Shown piece after piece: positions 17,013 through 24,812 of a DNA stretch of 64,000 nucleotides; position 1 is the first letter of the stretch; the number at the start of each line of letters is the position of its first letter. The position numbers were made by a program, and so were the translations under genes. Source of the stretch: Haloarchaeobius sp. FL176 (GTDB lineage Archaea > Halobacteriota > Halobacteria > Halobacteriales > Natrialbaceae); NCBI RefSeq assembly GCF_024609245.1, contig NZ_JANJYH010000017.1, positions 1 to 64,000 of the forward strand, read 5' to 3'. A model generated the notes under the pieces. It saw only the letters and a program-made list of their open reading frames with translations, did not search any database and was not told the origin of the DNA.

Positions 17013-17351
17013 TCAAGTGCCGAGGCTTGACAGCATCGCCCGAAGCCTGTTTGCGTTTTCTTCGGTACACGGCACGGCGTCCATATCGAACGTCAAGACC
17101 ACTGTGTAGCTGTTCGACGCGCCACTATAGCCGCGGATGTGGGTGTCGTAGCCGGCGTCCGGACCGGGGTCCAGGAGGATGTCACAGTCGTCCGGCGTCT
17201 GGGTGGATTGGAGTTCTGAACGCTCGATTGGCTGTGCGGCGCTGGCGCCCCCGGCGAACGCGGTGAGCACGAGTAGTACGCCCAGGAGACCGACACCAGT
17301 TCGACGCAGGGCGCGTCGTGATCGTGCGGTGGTCAACGGTGTCTCGCTCAT
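17013..17351 (-). CDS. Small exported haloarchaeal protein of unknown function
   Basis: A 112-aa protein starting at MSETPL (the in-frame upstream codon at 17378 is less likely). Arginine pairs (ARSRRALRRTG) precede a hydrophobic stretch VGLLGVLLVLTAFAGGASA, a good signal peptide or N-terminal anchor. The mature part has two cysteines (DDCDILLDPG, AVPCTEEN) that could form a disulfide, with hydrophobic strands VVLTFDMDAV. No family is recognised. It is divergent from the wHTH-NTPase-TPR gene. The 237 bp between it and the kinase stop (16776-17012) hold no supportable gene. Confidence 0.65.
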   Translation of the reverse strand: MSETPLTTARSRRALRRTGVGLLGVLLVLTAFAGGASAAQPIERSELQSTQTPDDCDILLDPGPDAGYDTHIRGYSGASNSYTVVLTFDMDAVPCTEENANRLRAMLSSLGT

Positions 17352-17401
17352 GACGACTGTACCAAGGGACGCACGCATCCAGTCTTCACCCCCTGACCCA
17401 C

Positions 17402-17420
17402 TGGCTCACGGTGTGAGCCA
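17402..17420. promoter_or_regulatory. Palindromic operator upstream of the wHTH-NTPase-TPR gene
   Basis: TGGCTCAC, GGT, GTGAGCCA is a perfect 8-bp inverted repeat with a 3-bp spacer. TTATTTA (17432-17438) lies 12 bp downstream and would start transcription close to the ATG at 17469. The position just upstream of TATA/BRE suits an activator or autoregulatory site for the gene's own N-terminal HTH. Confidence 0.6.
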
Positions 17421-17468
17421 CCACCACGGAGTTATTTACTGCTCGACACAGAACTGTCAGTCAACTGT

Positions 17469-20400
17469 ATGGGGGGTGAGGACGTGACCGAAGCGGAGCG
17501 GCAGACAGTCGCGAAACGGGTCGAGTTCGTGGAGACGCTCTCGGAGGAGGGACCACTCCACCCGCACGAGCTCGTCGAGGTGTTGGGCCACTCCCGGTCG
17601 ACGGTCACCAGGGCACTCAGTGAACTCGATGAGGCAGGGGCCGTCGAGAAGGGCGACGACGGCTATCGTGCGACACAGGCTGGGCGGATCGCGGCACGGG
17701 AGTATCGACGGTACCAGACCCGGTCTGCAGCGGTCCTCTCCACGAAGGAGCTGCTCGCAGCAGCACAGACGGGCGAGGAGTTGTCCGCCGATCTCCTGAC
17801 CGGGTGCGAGACGTTCGAGTCGTCGAGCGAGTCACCGCTCCGGCCACTCGAACGCGTCACCGACCAGCTCCGTCGGGCAGACACCGTCCGTGCTTCGCTG
17901 CCGTCGCTGGGCTATCCGTCGCTGCTCCGAACCCTGCAACGACGAGCAGCCGACGCAGGTGTCGACAGCGACCTCGTGTTCAGTCCGGAGGGACTGGACT
18001 CGCTGATACGACGCGACCCTCGGCTGGTGGTACGACTGGCCGACACGGAGTCAGTCTCGGTATCGACGGCGGACGTGCCAACGTTCGGACTCGTGATCAC
18101 GTCGACCGACGACGAAACGACCGTTTCGGTCGTGCTCTACGACAGCGACGGGGCGCTCGAGGGCGTCGTTCGAAACGAGACGAGACTCGCAGTCGACTGG
18201 GCTGATCGACAGTACGAACAGGTACAGGCAGCGGCCAGCGAGGCGACGGAGGAACTGGCTGTCGCGAAGCAATCGCTCTCCCGGGACGGTGGCAGTAGCA
18301 TCCACGCCGGGCAGTCGACACAGCCGGCAACGGTGGACGCCGACGATTCGGACAGCCCAACGGCGCATGCACTCCCGGAGCCACTCGCGAACGAGGGCTT
18401 CATCGCGCTCTCCCGGGCGTACGTTCAGGGGAGAGATGAGACACCGCCTGCGGTCAGCTGGCGGACCGGGTTTGGACTCGAAGATGTCTGGAATGGCCAC
18501 GCTGTCGAACGGGAGGCCCCCGGAGACGCGTCCGGCACGATGACCGAGCTGTTGCTGTCGTCGCTTCGCGACGGCACGGACCAGGTGCTACTTGGCCCAC
18601 CCGGCGCCGGCAAGAGCACGGTGTGTAAGTCGGTCGCGTGGGAGTGGTGCAGCCGCGACCTCGGCCCCGTCCTGTATCGGTCAGGGGGGACAGCCGAGAC
18701 GCTCGACGCGACCACGCTGCTCGAAGCGTATCTTCGAGAGAGAGACGGGGAGACGCTCGTCGTCGTCGAAGACGCGATTCGTGAGCATGCGAACGCAGTG
18801 TTCGAGGTACAGCGGTCGCTCGCCGAACTCGACGACGTGACGTTCCTCTTCGATGCCAGAGCGAGTGAGTGGGAGCCCACAGACGGTCTCGCCCTCGATT
18901 CGCGACCAGGGGCGTCCCAGCGAGCCGGACTCGAGACCGTGCGGCTTCCCGCACTGGACGAACAGGAGTACGACCGATTCGTCAGACGGTTCGAGACGTT
19001 ACTGGACATCGATGTCGGGGTCGACGGCGACGCGCTGCAGGCGGAACTCGCGGAAACCGCGGATGGAGGCGATGACACCGTGGGCGCCCCGTTGTTGCTC
19101 GGGCACTCGCTCGCACAACGGGTGGACCCACGCGTCGACACAGAAACCGCCACCCCGACCAAGCTTGAGGCGACGGCACGGCAATTCGTGCAGTCGCTGG
19201 CCGACGACGAGAACCAGCTCAGGACCGACCTCGCGGTCCTGTCGAACGTTCTCAATGCCACCGATATTCCGGTCGCGCGCGAGTACCTCCACACAGTCGG
19301 GGCAGACAGGGACGACGTCGAGGACGCCATCGCATCGCTCGATGGCACCGTCCTGTTCGGGCTGCAGGCGACGGGCTCGCCGACGTATCGCACCCGACAC
19401 GAACTCTGGTCGGTGCGCTTTCTCGAACAGTTCTCCGACGTGGTCCCGCTCGCACAGGCACAGGCGACGTTCGGCCGCTGCGTGACGAACCTGCTCTCGC
19501 TCGCGTCGAACGCGGACCTGCGCGCGCGGCTCAAGCGGGAGCTGGACGGACGCACGCCCCGACTCAACCAGGTCACAGCTGACCCGGAGACGTGGGCCGA
19601 CGAACTCGTGCGTCGCGTCTTCACGCTCGGTGTGACGAACTCCTCGCTGCAGCCACTGTACGGGTCGACGGACGACGGGTTTCTCGACCTCCCGTCGGAC
19701 TGCTCGGCACTCGTCCGCCACAAGCAGGGCTACTGGCGTGGGATGATGGCCGTCAAGCAGGGCGCGCTCGATGACGCCGAACGCGAGTTCGAACACACCC
19801 GGTCCGCAGTCGAGGCGGACGAGACTCTCTTAGCAACGGAGCTGGCAGAGGGACGGCTCGCTGCCAAGCGCGGGCTCGCGAGAGTCGCGATGATCCAGCG
19901 GGAGACCGAGACGGCACGTACGACCCTCTCGGAGTGTCTCGAACACGCCTCGGAGCTCGGCCATGTCCACACACAGACTGCGGTCAGATTCGAACTCGGT
20001 GGGCTGGCGTGGTCTCGTGACGAGCAACAGGACGCGAGGACTCATATGGAGAGAACTCACACACTCGCCAGCGAGCACGGACTCGAGCAGCGTGCGGGCG
20101 AGGCGCTCGTCGGCCTCGGAACCATCGACCAGGCACAGGGGGCGTTCGAGGCGGCGAAACGCCGTCTGGAAGCCGGGGTCGAACGGATGGACGCTACCAG
20201 CACGAGCCGGGAACGCGGCAACGGCCTCGCCAACCTGGCCGGCATCGAGCAGCGCCAGGGTGACCTTGAGGCAGCCGAGCGGCACTACGCCGAGGCGCTG
20301 GAGCTCTTCAGAGACACCGGACGGACGCTCCTCGTGTCGCGGACGCTCAACGGGCTCGCGTCACTGGAACGAAAACGGGGCGAGCTGAACGAGGCTGAAA

Positions 20401-21014
20401 CGCTCGCCGAGGAGGCGCTGTCACTCGTCGACGAGCGTTCGCCGTGGCACGTGTCGAACGCACTGGTGACACTCGGCTGGATCGCCCACGACCGTGGTGT
20501 GACCGAAGCCGCAGAGGCCCGGGCGCGGGACGCGCTCGACACGGCCGAGGGCAACGACCTGCCGCGAGCACAGGCCAACGCGACCCGGCTGCTGACGCGA
20601 GTCCACCTCGACCGTGGCGAGCTCGACGCGGCCGCCGCCAAGCTCGAGCGCTACCACGAGCTCGCAGACCGACTCGAGAGCCGGGCGAAGCGTGCGGACG
20701 CAACCCTGTTGCGCGCTCGTCTCGAGTACCAGTGTGGCGACCACGAGAGCGCGGCGTCGAACGCACGGCAGTGTCTCGAAACGTACCAGGAGCGAGGTGA
20801 CGTCCACAGGGTCGCGTTCTGTCTCCGCTTCATAGGACTGGTCGAACTCGACCGGGGTAACGTGGAGGCCGCAACAGCAACACTACAGGAAGGCTACGAG
20901 ACAGCGTGCGAGAGCGGCGCAGCCCGGACGATCGACCGGCTCCGGACGGCAGTGGAGCGACTGCCCACCGACGAAGTCGAACTGGATCGTAACCTCTGCA
21001 CTGATGACACGTAG
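17469..21014 (+). CDS. STAND-like regulator: winged helix, FilR1-like middle domain, P-loop NTPase, TPR array
   Basis: An 1181-aa protein. Residues ~10-75 form a MarR/ArsR-type winged helix (HPHELVEVLGHSRSTVTRAL). About 90-260 resemble the middle domain of haloarchaeal HTH regulators of the FilR1 type (SLPSLGYPSLLRTLQRRA, FGLVITS). A P-loop NTPase follows: Walker A GPPGAGKST (376-384), Walker B-like LVVVEDAIRE, then a helical part (~480-690). From ~745 to 1165 are repeated 40-residue helix pairs (GNGLANLAGIEQRQGDLEAAERHYAEAL), at least eight TPR units. This STAND layout (sensor repeats, switch NTPase, effector/DNA-binding) resembles MalT, but with the HTH at the N-terminus. The ligand is unknown. 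It is monocistronic, with a palindrome upstream. Confidence 0.8.
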   Translation: MGGEDVTEAERQTVAKRVEFVETLSEEGPLHPHELVEVLGHSRSTVTRALSELDEAGAVEKGDDGYRATQAGRIAAREYRRYQTRSAAVLSTKELLAAAQTGEELSADLLTGCETFESSSESPLRPLERVTDQLRRADTVRASLPSLGYPSLLRTLQRRAADAGVDSDLVFSPEGLDSLIRRDPRLVVRLADTESVSVSTADVPTFGLVITSTDDETTVSVVLYDSDGALEGVVRNETRLAVDWADRQYEQVQAAASEATEELAVAKQSLSRDGGSSIHAGQSTQPATVDADDSDSPTAHALPEPLANEGFIALSRAYVQGRDETPPAVSWRTGFGLEDVWNGHAVEREAPGDASGTMTELLLSSLRDGTDQVLLGPPGAGKSTVCKSVAWEWCSRDLGPVLYRSGGTAETLDATTLLEAYLRERDGETLVVVEDAIREHANAVFEVQRSLAELDDVTFLFDARASEWEPTDGLALDSRPGASQRAGLETVRLPALDEQEYDRFVRRFETLLDIDVGVDGDALQAELAETADGGDDTVGAPLLLGHSLAQRVDPRVDTETATPTKLEATARQFVQSLADDENQLRTDLAVLSNVLNATDIPVAREYLHTVGADRDDVEDAIASLDGTVLFGLQATGSPTYRTRHELWSVRFLEQFSDVVPLAQAQATFGRCVTNLLSLASNADLRARLKRELDGRTPRLNQVTADPETWADELVRRVFTLGVTNSSLQPLYGSTDDGFLDLPSDCSALVRHKQGYWRGMMAVKQGALDDAEREFEHTRSAVEADETLLATELAEGRLAAKRGLARVAMIQRETETARTTLSECLEHASELGHVHTQTAVRFELGGLAWSRDEQQDARTHMERTHTLASEHGLEQRAGEALVGLGTIDQAQGAFEAAKRRLEAGVERMDATSTSRERGNGLANLAGIEQRQGDLEAAERHYAEALELFRDTGRTLLVSRTLNGLASLERKRGELNEAETLAEEALSLVDERSPWHVSNALVTLGWIAHDRGVTEAAEARARDALDTAEGNDLPRAQANATRLLTRVHLDRGELDAAAAKLERYHELADRLESRAKRADATLLRARLEYQCGDHESAASNARQCLETYQERGDVHRVAFCLRFIGLVELDRGNVEAATATLQEGYETACESGAARTIDRLRTAVERLPTDEVELDRNLCTDDT

Positions 21015-21359
21015 AGTGAACTGCTCAGTGGCGGTACAGCGCTGCTTGAACACCGGGAGGGACAGAGAGCCAAAGACCGTGTCGTGGGGGACGGGTAACT
21101 CCGTTACCGGTCTTGGACAGACCTTGCCTCGCTACCCATAATATGTTAGATATCCTTAAATAATAAGTATATTGGCTGTCATACAAAGCGTCCCTGCCGA
21201 CGCCTCTTGATCCTCGTTGATGACCTTCGACGGGTGGGGGGTCACAGTTTCACTCGCCAACGGTTTCGTCAACCCGAAGAACAGGGAATTCGACGCGATT
21301 AGTTGGGAAGCGGTATATTCAGCTCACACGCTTTTGTGACACCTACTAGTTATAGCACT
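21015..21359. other. Intergenic region, 345 bp, no gene seen
   Basis: Contains an AT-rich stretch around 21140-21180 (TTAGATATCCTTAAATAATAAG split over two promoter-like elements) and a second AT stretch near 21310. I see no supportable gene or RNA. It marks the boundary between the kinase/STAND genes and the accessory island. Confidence 0.5.
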
Positions 21360-21617
21360 ATGGCAGGTAAGAAGGAGCCGAACGTGGGATCGCTCCCATG
21401 TATGGTCTGCGGTGAATCTCATAACTACCTCAATACGGCTCATATGGGGACCCACGATACAGGTCAACCGCAGAATATTGCGGAGTATCGGGATTGGGCT
21501 GCCGAGAATGCTGGTCTCGACCGTTCGCATCCCGCGATCGATTCGAACCAAATGCTGAAGCCGCAGCTGTGGCGCGAGAATCGGTATCTCTTCGACGGCT
21601 GGCAGGACTGGAACTAA
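21360..21617 (+). CDS. Small Cys2His2 zinc-finger protein, MucR/Ros-like
   Basis: An 85-aa protein starting at MAGKKEP (ATG 21360). It contains CMVCGESHNYLNTAHMGTH: a C-x2-C-x10-H-x3-H arrangement followed by an EYRDWAAENAG segment. This resembles MucR/Ros zinc-finger regulators, in which CxxC, HxxxH and then EYR occur in the same order. It may bind DNA or be the remnant of a larger zinc-finger protein. The C-terminus (MLKPQLWRENRYLFDGW) is not recognised. It stands alone upstream of a GNAT gene. Confidence 0.55.
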   Translation: MAGKKEPNVGSLPCMVCGESHNYLNTAHMGTHDTGQPQNIAEYRDWAAENAGLDRSHPAIDSNQMLKPQLWRENRYLFDGWQDWN

Positions 21618-21900
21618 AACAAGTGGTGACAGTTTCAGGAGATACGTACTGAACAGGAGATTCGGGTCGTCTGTGAAAGAGAACCTGTTTGATGTGGCAA
21701 GCTCAGGGGAAAAATTTCTCACTCCGAGACGTGATTTGTCGAGTCCCCGTCAGAATGGCCATGCGAGATACAGAGGGTTTGCTTAGCACGGAAACTGCGT
21801 TATGTTCTCTATCTGGATCCTGAATCAACCGATAGAACGTGCCTGCGTATCTATCAGTCTCAATCAGAGAACAGAAGTTACAGGACTACCACAAGTAACC

Positions 21901-22422
21901 ATGGAAATCCGTCGCCTTCCCGCCGATGAGGCAGTTGTTCGTCGTTACATCGAAGACCTCTGGCTACCCTATAATCGTGAACTCGAAGGAATTGTCGACT
22001 CCTTTTCGCTTGCCGAGGACGTTGACATCGTGGCGAAGGAACTCGAGCATCGACTCAGTCGCCACGAAACGGAGAACTACCAAGCATGGGTCGCCGTCAA
22101 CGGATCGCAGGACGAGGGAGACCTCGCCACTACCAGCGGTGACTTCGTCGGCTTCGTTACGACTGATATCGACGAGTCCCCGACTGTCTTTGACCGTCCT
22201 GACCGGCTTGTCATCTGCGATATTTACATCAAGAAGCCGTATCGAAGCACTGGTTTATCCCGGGAACTGGTTGAACGTGCGAAACGGCGGGCCTGTGAGA
22301 GCGGATGTTCCGAACTTAAACTTGAAGTCGATGTGGAGAACGAACGTGCCCTCGTATTCTATGAAAAACTCGGGTTCGAGCCATCTCGTCACACGATGGT
22401 CGCCACCGTAGCGGGGAACTGA
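21901..22422 (+). CDS. GNAT-family N-acetyltransferase
   Basis: A 173-aa acetyltransferase starting at MEIRRLPADEA; an in-frame upstream codon at 21802 adds residues unlike the family. GNAT motif A is ICDIYIKKPYRSTGLSRELVERA (about 110-132; the acetyl-CoA loop is YRSTGLS), and motif B is the C-terminal VENERALVFYEKLGFEP. The substrate is unknown. It shares no operon with neighbours. Confidence 0.85.
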   Translation: MEIRRLPADEAVVRRYIEDLWLPYNRELEGIVDSFSLAEDVDIVAKELEHRLSRHETENYQAWVAVNGSQDEGDLATTSGDFVGFVTTDIDESPTVFDRPDRLVICDIYIKKPYRSTGLSRELVERAKRRACESGCSELKLEVDVENERALVFYEKLGFEPSRHTMVATVAGN

Positions 22423-22832
22423 TCCCGTCCAACGAAGTGCTTACGTTCACGAGATATACTTATGCGGCACTGCTCAATTCAGACCCTGTATTTAGCACAG
22501 CCGCTGTAACCTATCATAGATTGAGGGCTTCAACAAGGCCCCAAATGTAGTTCCAGTCCATGGTGAGACGTTCGAATTGCCGTCAGTCAAATCGGGTCGA
22601 AAACATCGAGGGTTAGGATTCCGGCGATGCGTATTGGAGTTAATCAACAAACGAGGCATCCACCGACGGATGTTGGTTAGCACTGCATCGGCAGGCAACC
22701 CGGAGTTGTCCGGCCGAGGTTGTGGCTGCGCGCGCAGCAGAGCGAGCACGGAGCGGAGGGCGGGGAGGTGACTGGTGGGTGGTGGCCTTTGAGTGATTCG
22801 AGTAGAGAAATCCGGCGCGTAGCTGTATCGCG
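22423..22832. other. Intergenic region with GC-rich palindromic repeat
   Basis: No gene is supportable in these 410 bp. At 22725-22738 GCTGCGCGCGCAGC is a perfect 14-bp palindrome, followed by AGCGAGCACGGAGCGGA. The same combination occurs at 32923-32936 and downstream, so this is a dispersed repeat at gene ends. A short inverted repeat CATCC-N6-GGATG lies near 22660. Confidence 0.55.
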
Positions 22833-23324
22833 CTAGTAGTGGACGTCAGCTGGGACGATCCACAGCGGTTCGGACGAGTCCAGAACGCGGTTAAGGTGTG
22901 CCCGGTTCCGAATGCCGTTCGCGTGGCCGTCGTAGAGGAACAGCGAGTGTCCGCGGCACGACCCGATGTTGCTGCAGGCATGTCGAACGAACCCCTTGTC
23001 GTGCATCAGCTCCTCGACGGTCATCTCGTCAAGCGATTCACGGACCTTCTCGAGGTTGCGTTCGAACTCCGCGACGGTCGCATCCCAGCCACGCTTGAGC
23101 AACCGTGCGCCCTCGTGAGACTCGACAGGAGTCGCGACTGACCGGTCGCCCCAGCGGGCCTTACCAGCGACTGCAGCGTCTTCGTCGTCGAACGTGACGT
23201 AGTAATCGAAGACGGGCCGTTCATCGAGCTTCGCACCGACCAGCCTGTCGAACGTCACCGTCGCCTCTTCGAGTGCTTCTTCCTCGGACTCTGCTTCGAC
23301 GAGTGCGTAGATTATCTGGTGCAT
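22833..23324 (-). CDS. Conserved haloarchaeal mobile-element protein, unknown function
   Basis: A 163-aa protein. MHQIIYALVEAESEEEAL (start 23324) is preferred over the longer upstream frame, whose extra 28 residues look non-coding. It is acidic and soluble, with strands HQIIYALVEA and PVFDYYVTFDDED separated by helices, followed by GKARWGD, RGWDATVAEFERNL and MHDKGFVRHACSNIG. I recall proteins with this sequence pattern on haloarchaeal plasmids near SWIM zinc-finger genes, but no function is known to me. A diverged SWIM-gene 3' end lies just upstream. Confidence 0.65.
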   Translation of the reverse strand: MHQIIYALVEAESEEEALEEATVTFDRLVGAKLDERPVFDYYVTFDDEDAAVAGKARWGDRSVATPVESHEGARLLKRGWDATVAEFERNLEKVRESLDEMTVEELMHDKGFVRHACSNIGSCRGHSLFLYDGHANGIRNRAHLNRVLDSSEPLWIVPADVHY

Positions 23325-23425
23325 GGGATCACACTCGCCAGCGCGTCGACGGGAACTCGGAATCGTATGGCTCCATCTCGCACGCTGGCACCCTGTTGCC
23401 AGCGCCACAAACTGGCTGCGGTCGC

Positions 23426-23485
23426 TTAGTCGAACAGCGACTCGTTCTCGAACTCCCGTTCACCGTCGCGGAAACTCAGCTGGGA
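23426..23485 (-). pseudogene. 3'-end remnant of a SWIM zinc-finger gene
   Basis: Minus-strand reading gives SQLSFRDGEREFENESLFD then TAA at 23426-23428. This matches the last residues of the intact SWIM protein at 24281 (CFRDGEQAFETEESL, stop). DNA agreement is good around TCACCGTCGCGGAA and CTCGAAC. The rest of the gene is missing, and the MazF-type module lies between this remnant and the intact copy. Confidence 0.6.
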
Positions 23486-23534
23486 AGCATTCGTACAAGG
23501 GATTCGTAGGCGAGAGCGGACGAGACGGCGTTTT

Positions 23535-23870
23535 TCAAACGCTGGTCCGTGGGATGTAGTTGTGGAGCGCCTCGACGGCATCTGTGACGAGTGCTTCTGC
23601 TAGCTCCCCCTGCTGGTCGTCGAAGTCACGGTGCTTGATGGTCGTCACGTACCACGGTGAGATGTAGGCCTGCGTCTTCGACCCGCCCCGAATCCACGCG
23701 TCGTTTGGAACGCTGATACCCTCGGGATGATCCGTCGTCGTCATTCCAACGGCGACACACTCCTCGGTAGCAAATGGATGCGAGTCATCGTTGACGACGA
23801 GCCACGGTCGATATGCAGGCCCAGATTTTTGCGGTGCAGGACCCCACCATACCTCTCCACGACTGGCCAT
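23535..23870 (-). CDS. MazF/PemK-family endoribonuclease toxin
   Basis: A 111-aa protein with the PemK/MazF beginning RGEVWWGPAP, then RPWLVVNDDSHP, VAVGMTTTDHP and SPWYVTTIKHRD. The family cuts mRNA (or other RNA) when freed from its antitoxin. It directly abuts the upstream HTH gene (start 23870, HTH stop 23871-23873), the normal antitoxin-toxin order. It probably depends on the promoter in front of the HTH gene. Confidence 0.82.
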   Translation of the reverse strand: MASRGEVWWGPAPQKSGPAYRPWLVVNDDSHPFATEECVAVGMTTTDHPEGISVPNDAWIRGGSKTQAYISPWYVTTIKHRDFDDQQGELAEALVTDAVEALHNYIPRTSV

Positions 23871-24236
23871 CTAGCTGTCCTCGCCGTCCACGTCGACACC
23901 AGGACCCCACTCTTCAGGATTTTCGGGGCCGAGCTGGTACGTTGCGGCGCGAGCGGCTGCCATCGCCGTGAGTGACTTTTCGATATCCTCGGTCTCGGCG
24001 ATTGCCCAGTACTCTCCTCGGTGGCGAACGAGCCCCCGGTCCTCGAGACGCGATAGTACCACGCCGACACTTCCGCGCGCAACCTGTGTCGCGTCGTGGA
24101 TCTCCTTCGGCGTGTAGGCCTGGTCCGGAGAGGAGGCGAGGAAGGAGAGGATCTCCTCAGCGTTTGTTTTACCGCCCGCTCGGAGTTTCTCGACCGGGCT
24201 ATCTTCGAAGCGCTCGATGTCGATGGGCATGCACAT
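23871..24236 (-). CDS. Winged-helix antitoxin of the MazF-type module
   Basis: About 121 aa starting at MCMPIDIERF or MPIDIERF (24236 or 24230). An N-terminal segment (DIERFEDSPVEKLRAGGKTNAEEIL) is followed by a winged helix (YTPKEIHDATQVARGSVGVVLSRLEDRGLVRHRGEYWAI) and an acidic C-terminus likely to bind the toxin. It is adjacent to the PemK-like gene. Three 9-10 bp spaced TGTAA repeats lie directly before the start, suggesting autoregulation. It begins 45 bp after the SWIM stop, so read-through from SWIM is possible. Confidence 0.78.
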   Translation of the reverse strand: MCMPIDIERFEDSPVEKLRAGGKTNAEEILSFLASSPDQAYTPKEIHDATQVARGSVGVVLSRLEDRGLVRHRGEYWAIAETEDIEKSLTAMAAARAATYQLGPENPEEWGPGVDVDGEDS

Positions 24237-24240
24237 GAGT

Positions 24241-24265
24241 ATGTAATCGGATGTAATAGGTGTAA
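24241..24265. promoter_or_regulatory. Tandem TGTAA repeats before the HTH antitoxin
   Basis: On the plus strand ATGTAATCGG (24241-24250), ATGTAATAGG (24251-24260) and TGTAACGAG (24261-24269) are near-perfect tandem units one helical turn apart. They sit immediately upstream of the antitoxin start codon, on the expected path of RNA polymerase. They are a probable autorepression site. Confidence 0.6.
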
Positions 24266-24280
24266 CGAGCAATCGGTTGG

Positions 24281-24670
24281 CTAAAGCGACTCCTCGGTCT
24301 CGAACGCCTGCTCACCGTCGCGGAAGCACGGCCAGCACGGCACGCCCGCTGGAAGTTCGTGACAGTCACAGTCGTCTTCATCAACGGATTCAGAATTCGA
24401 GTGCTCGACTGGTACCAGACCGCCGTCAGTCGCGACGGAGTTTTGTCGTGCAGCACCGAGGACCGGACCCCTGATGGCTACGGCGACGCGGTGCTTGCAC
24501 GCACCGTCGAAGCGTTCGTCGGCAGGACAGCTACACGACGACGGAAGCCCGTCGACGACCCGCACCAGATACCGGTGTGCGCTCGGGTCGACGTGGCTGC
24601 AGTTGGTCACGAGCACGCCTTCAGGGATGAGCGTGAACTCGAAGGCCTCGTACTCGGCGCGGCGACGCAC
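24281..24670 (-). CDS. SWIM zinc-finger protein
   Basis: About 129 aa from the GTG at 24670. The SWIM motif C-x-C-x9-C-x-H is visible as CSCPADERFDGACKH after FEFTLIPEGVLVTNCSHVDPSAHRYLV. The C-terminus has a second Cys cluster (CDCHELPAGVPCWPC) that may bind another metal. Family knowledge: SWIM domains bind DNA or proteins and are common on haloarchaeal plasmids. Homology-like residues (THPLTRLEFTKRV) extend in frame upstream of 24670 without an ATG. A leaderless GTG at 24729-24731 (reading MSTDS) sits at the right distance from the TATA box but is one base out of frame, so a start-proximal frameshift is possible. Confidence 0.7.
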   Translation of the reverse strand: MRRRAEYEAFEFTLIPEGVLVTNCSHVDPSAHRYLVRVVDGLPSSCSCPADERFDGACKHRVAVAIRGPVLGAARQNSVATDGGLVPVEHSNSESVDEDDCDCHELPAGVPCWPCFRDGEQAFETEESL

Positions 24671-24717
24671 GCGTTTGGTGAACTCGAGTCTCGTCAGTGG
24701 ATGCGTTTCGTTGGTGG

Positions 24718-24755
24718 GAATCAGTACTCACCTCACCCCGCAGGTGAGGATAAAA
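24718..24755 (-). promoter_or_regulatory. SWIM-gene promoter with CCTG-N2-GGGTGA palindromic element (copy 1)
   Basis: Minus strand: TTTTATCCTCACC, TGCGG, GGTGAGGTGAGTAC, ending GATTC. TATA (TTTTAT) is followed after 5 bp by CCTGCGGGGTGA, inside inverted repeat CCTCACC/GGTGAGG. A copy with three differences is at 26044-26081. Confidence 0.7.
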
Positions 24756-24812
24756 TAGGGCGACTGTCATGACCCCGAATAGTTAATTATCTTTGAGAGG
24801 AGGGTAGAAACC

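Noticed and set aside
18425-19723. 432-codon Ser/Arg-rich frame antisense to the wHTH-NTPase-TPR gene
   Set aside because: Typical shadow composition; the sense protein has Walker motifs and TPRs.
22725-22760. Possible CRISPR or tandem array at the GC-rich repeats
   Set aside because: Repeats are dispersed kilobases apart with no regular spacers; no CRISPR array or cas gene was seen anywhere in the window.
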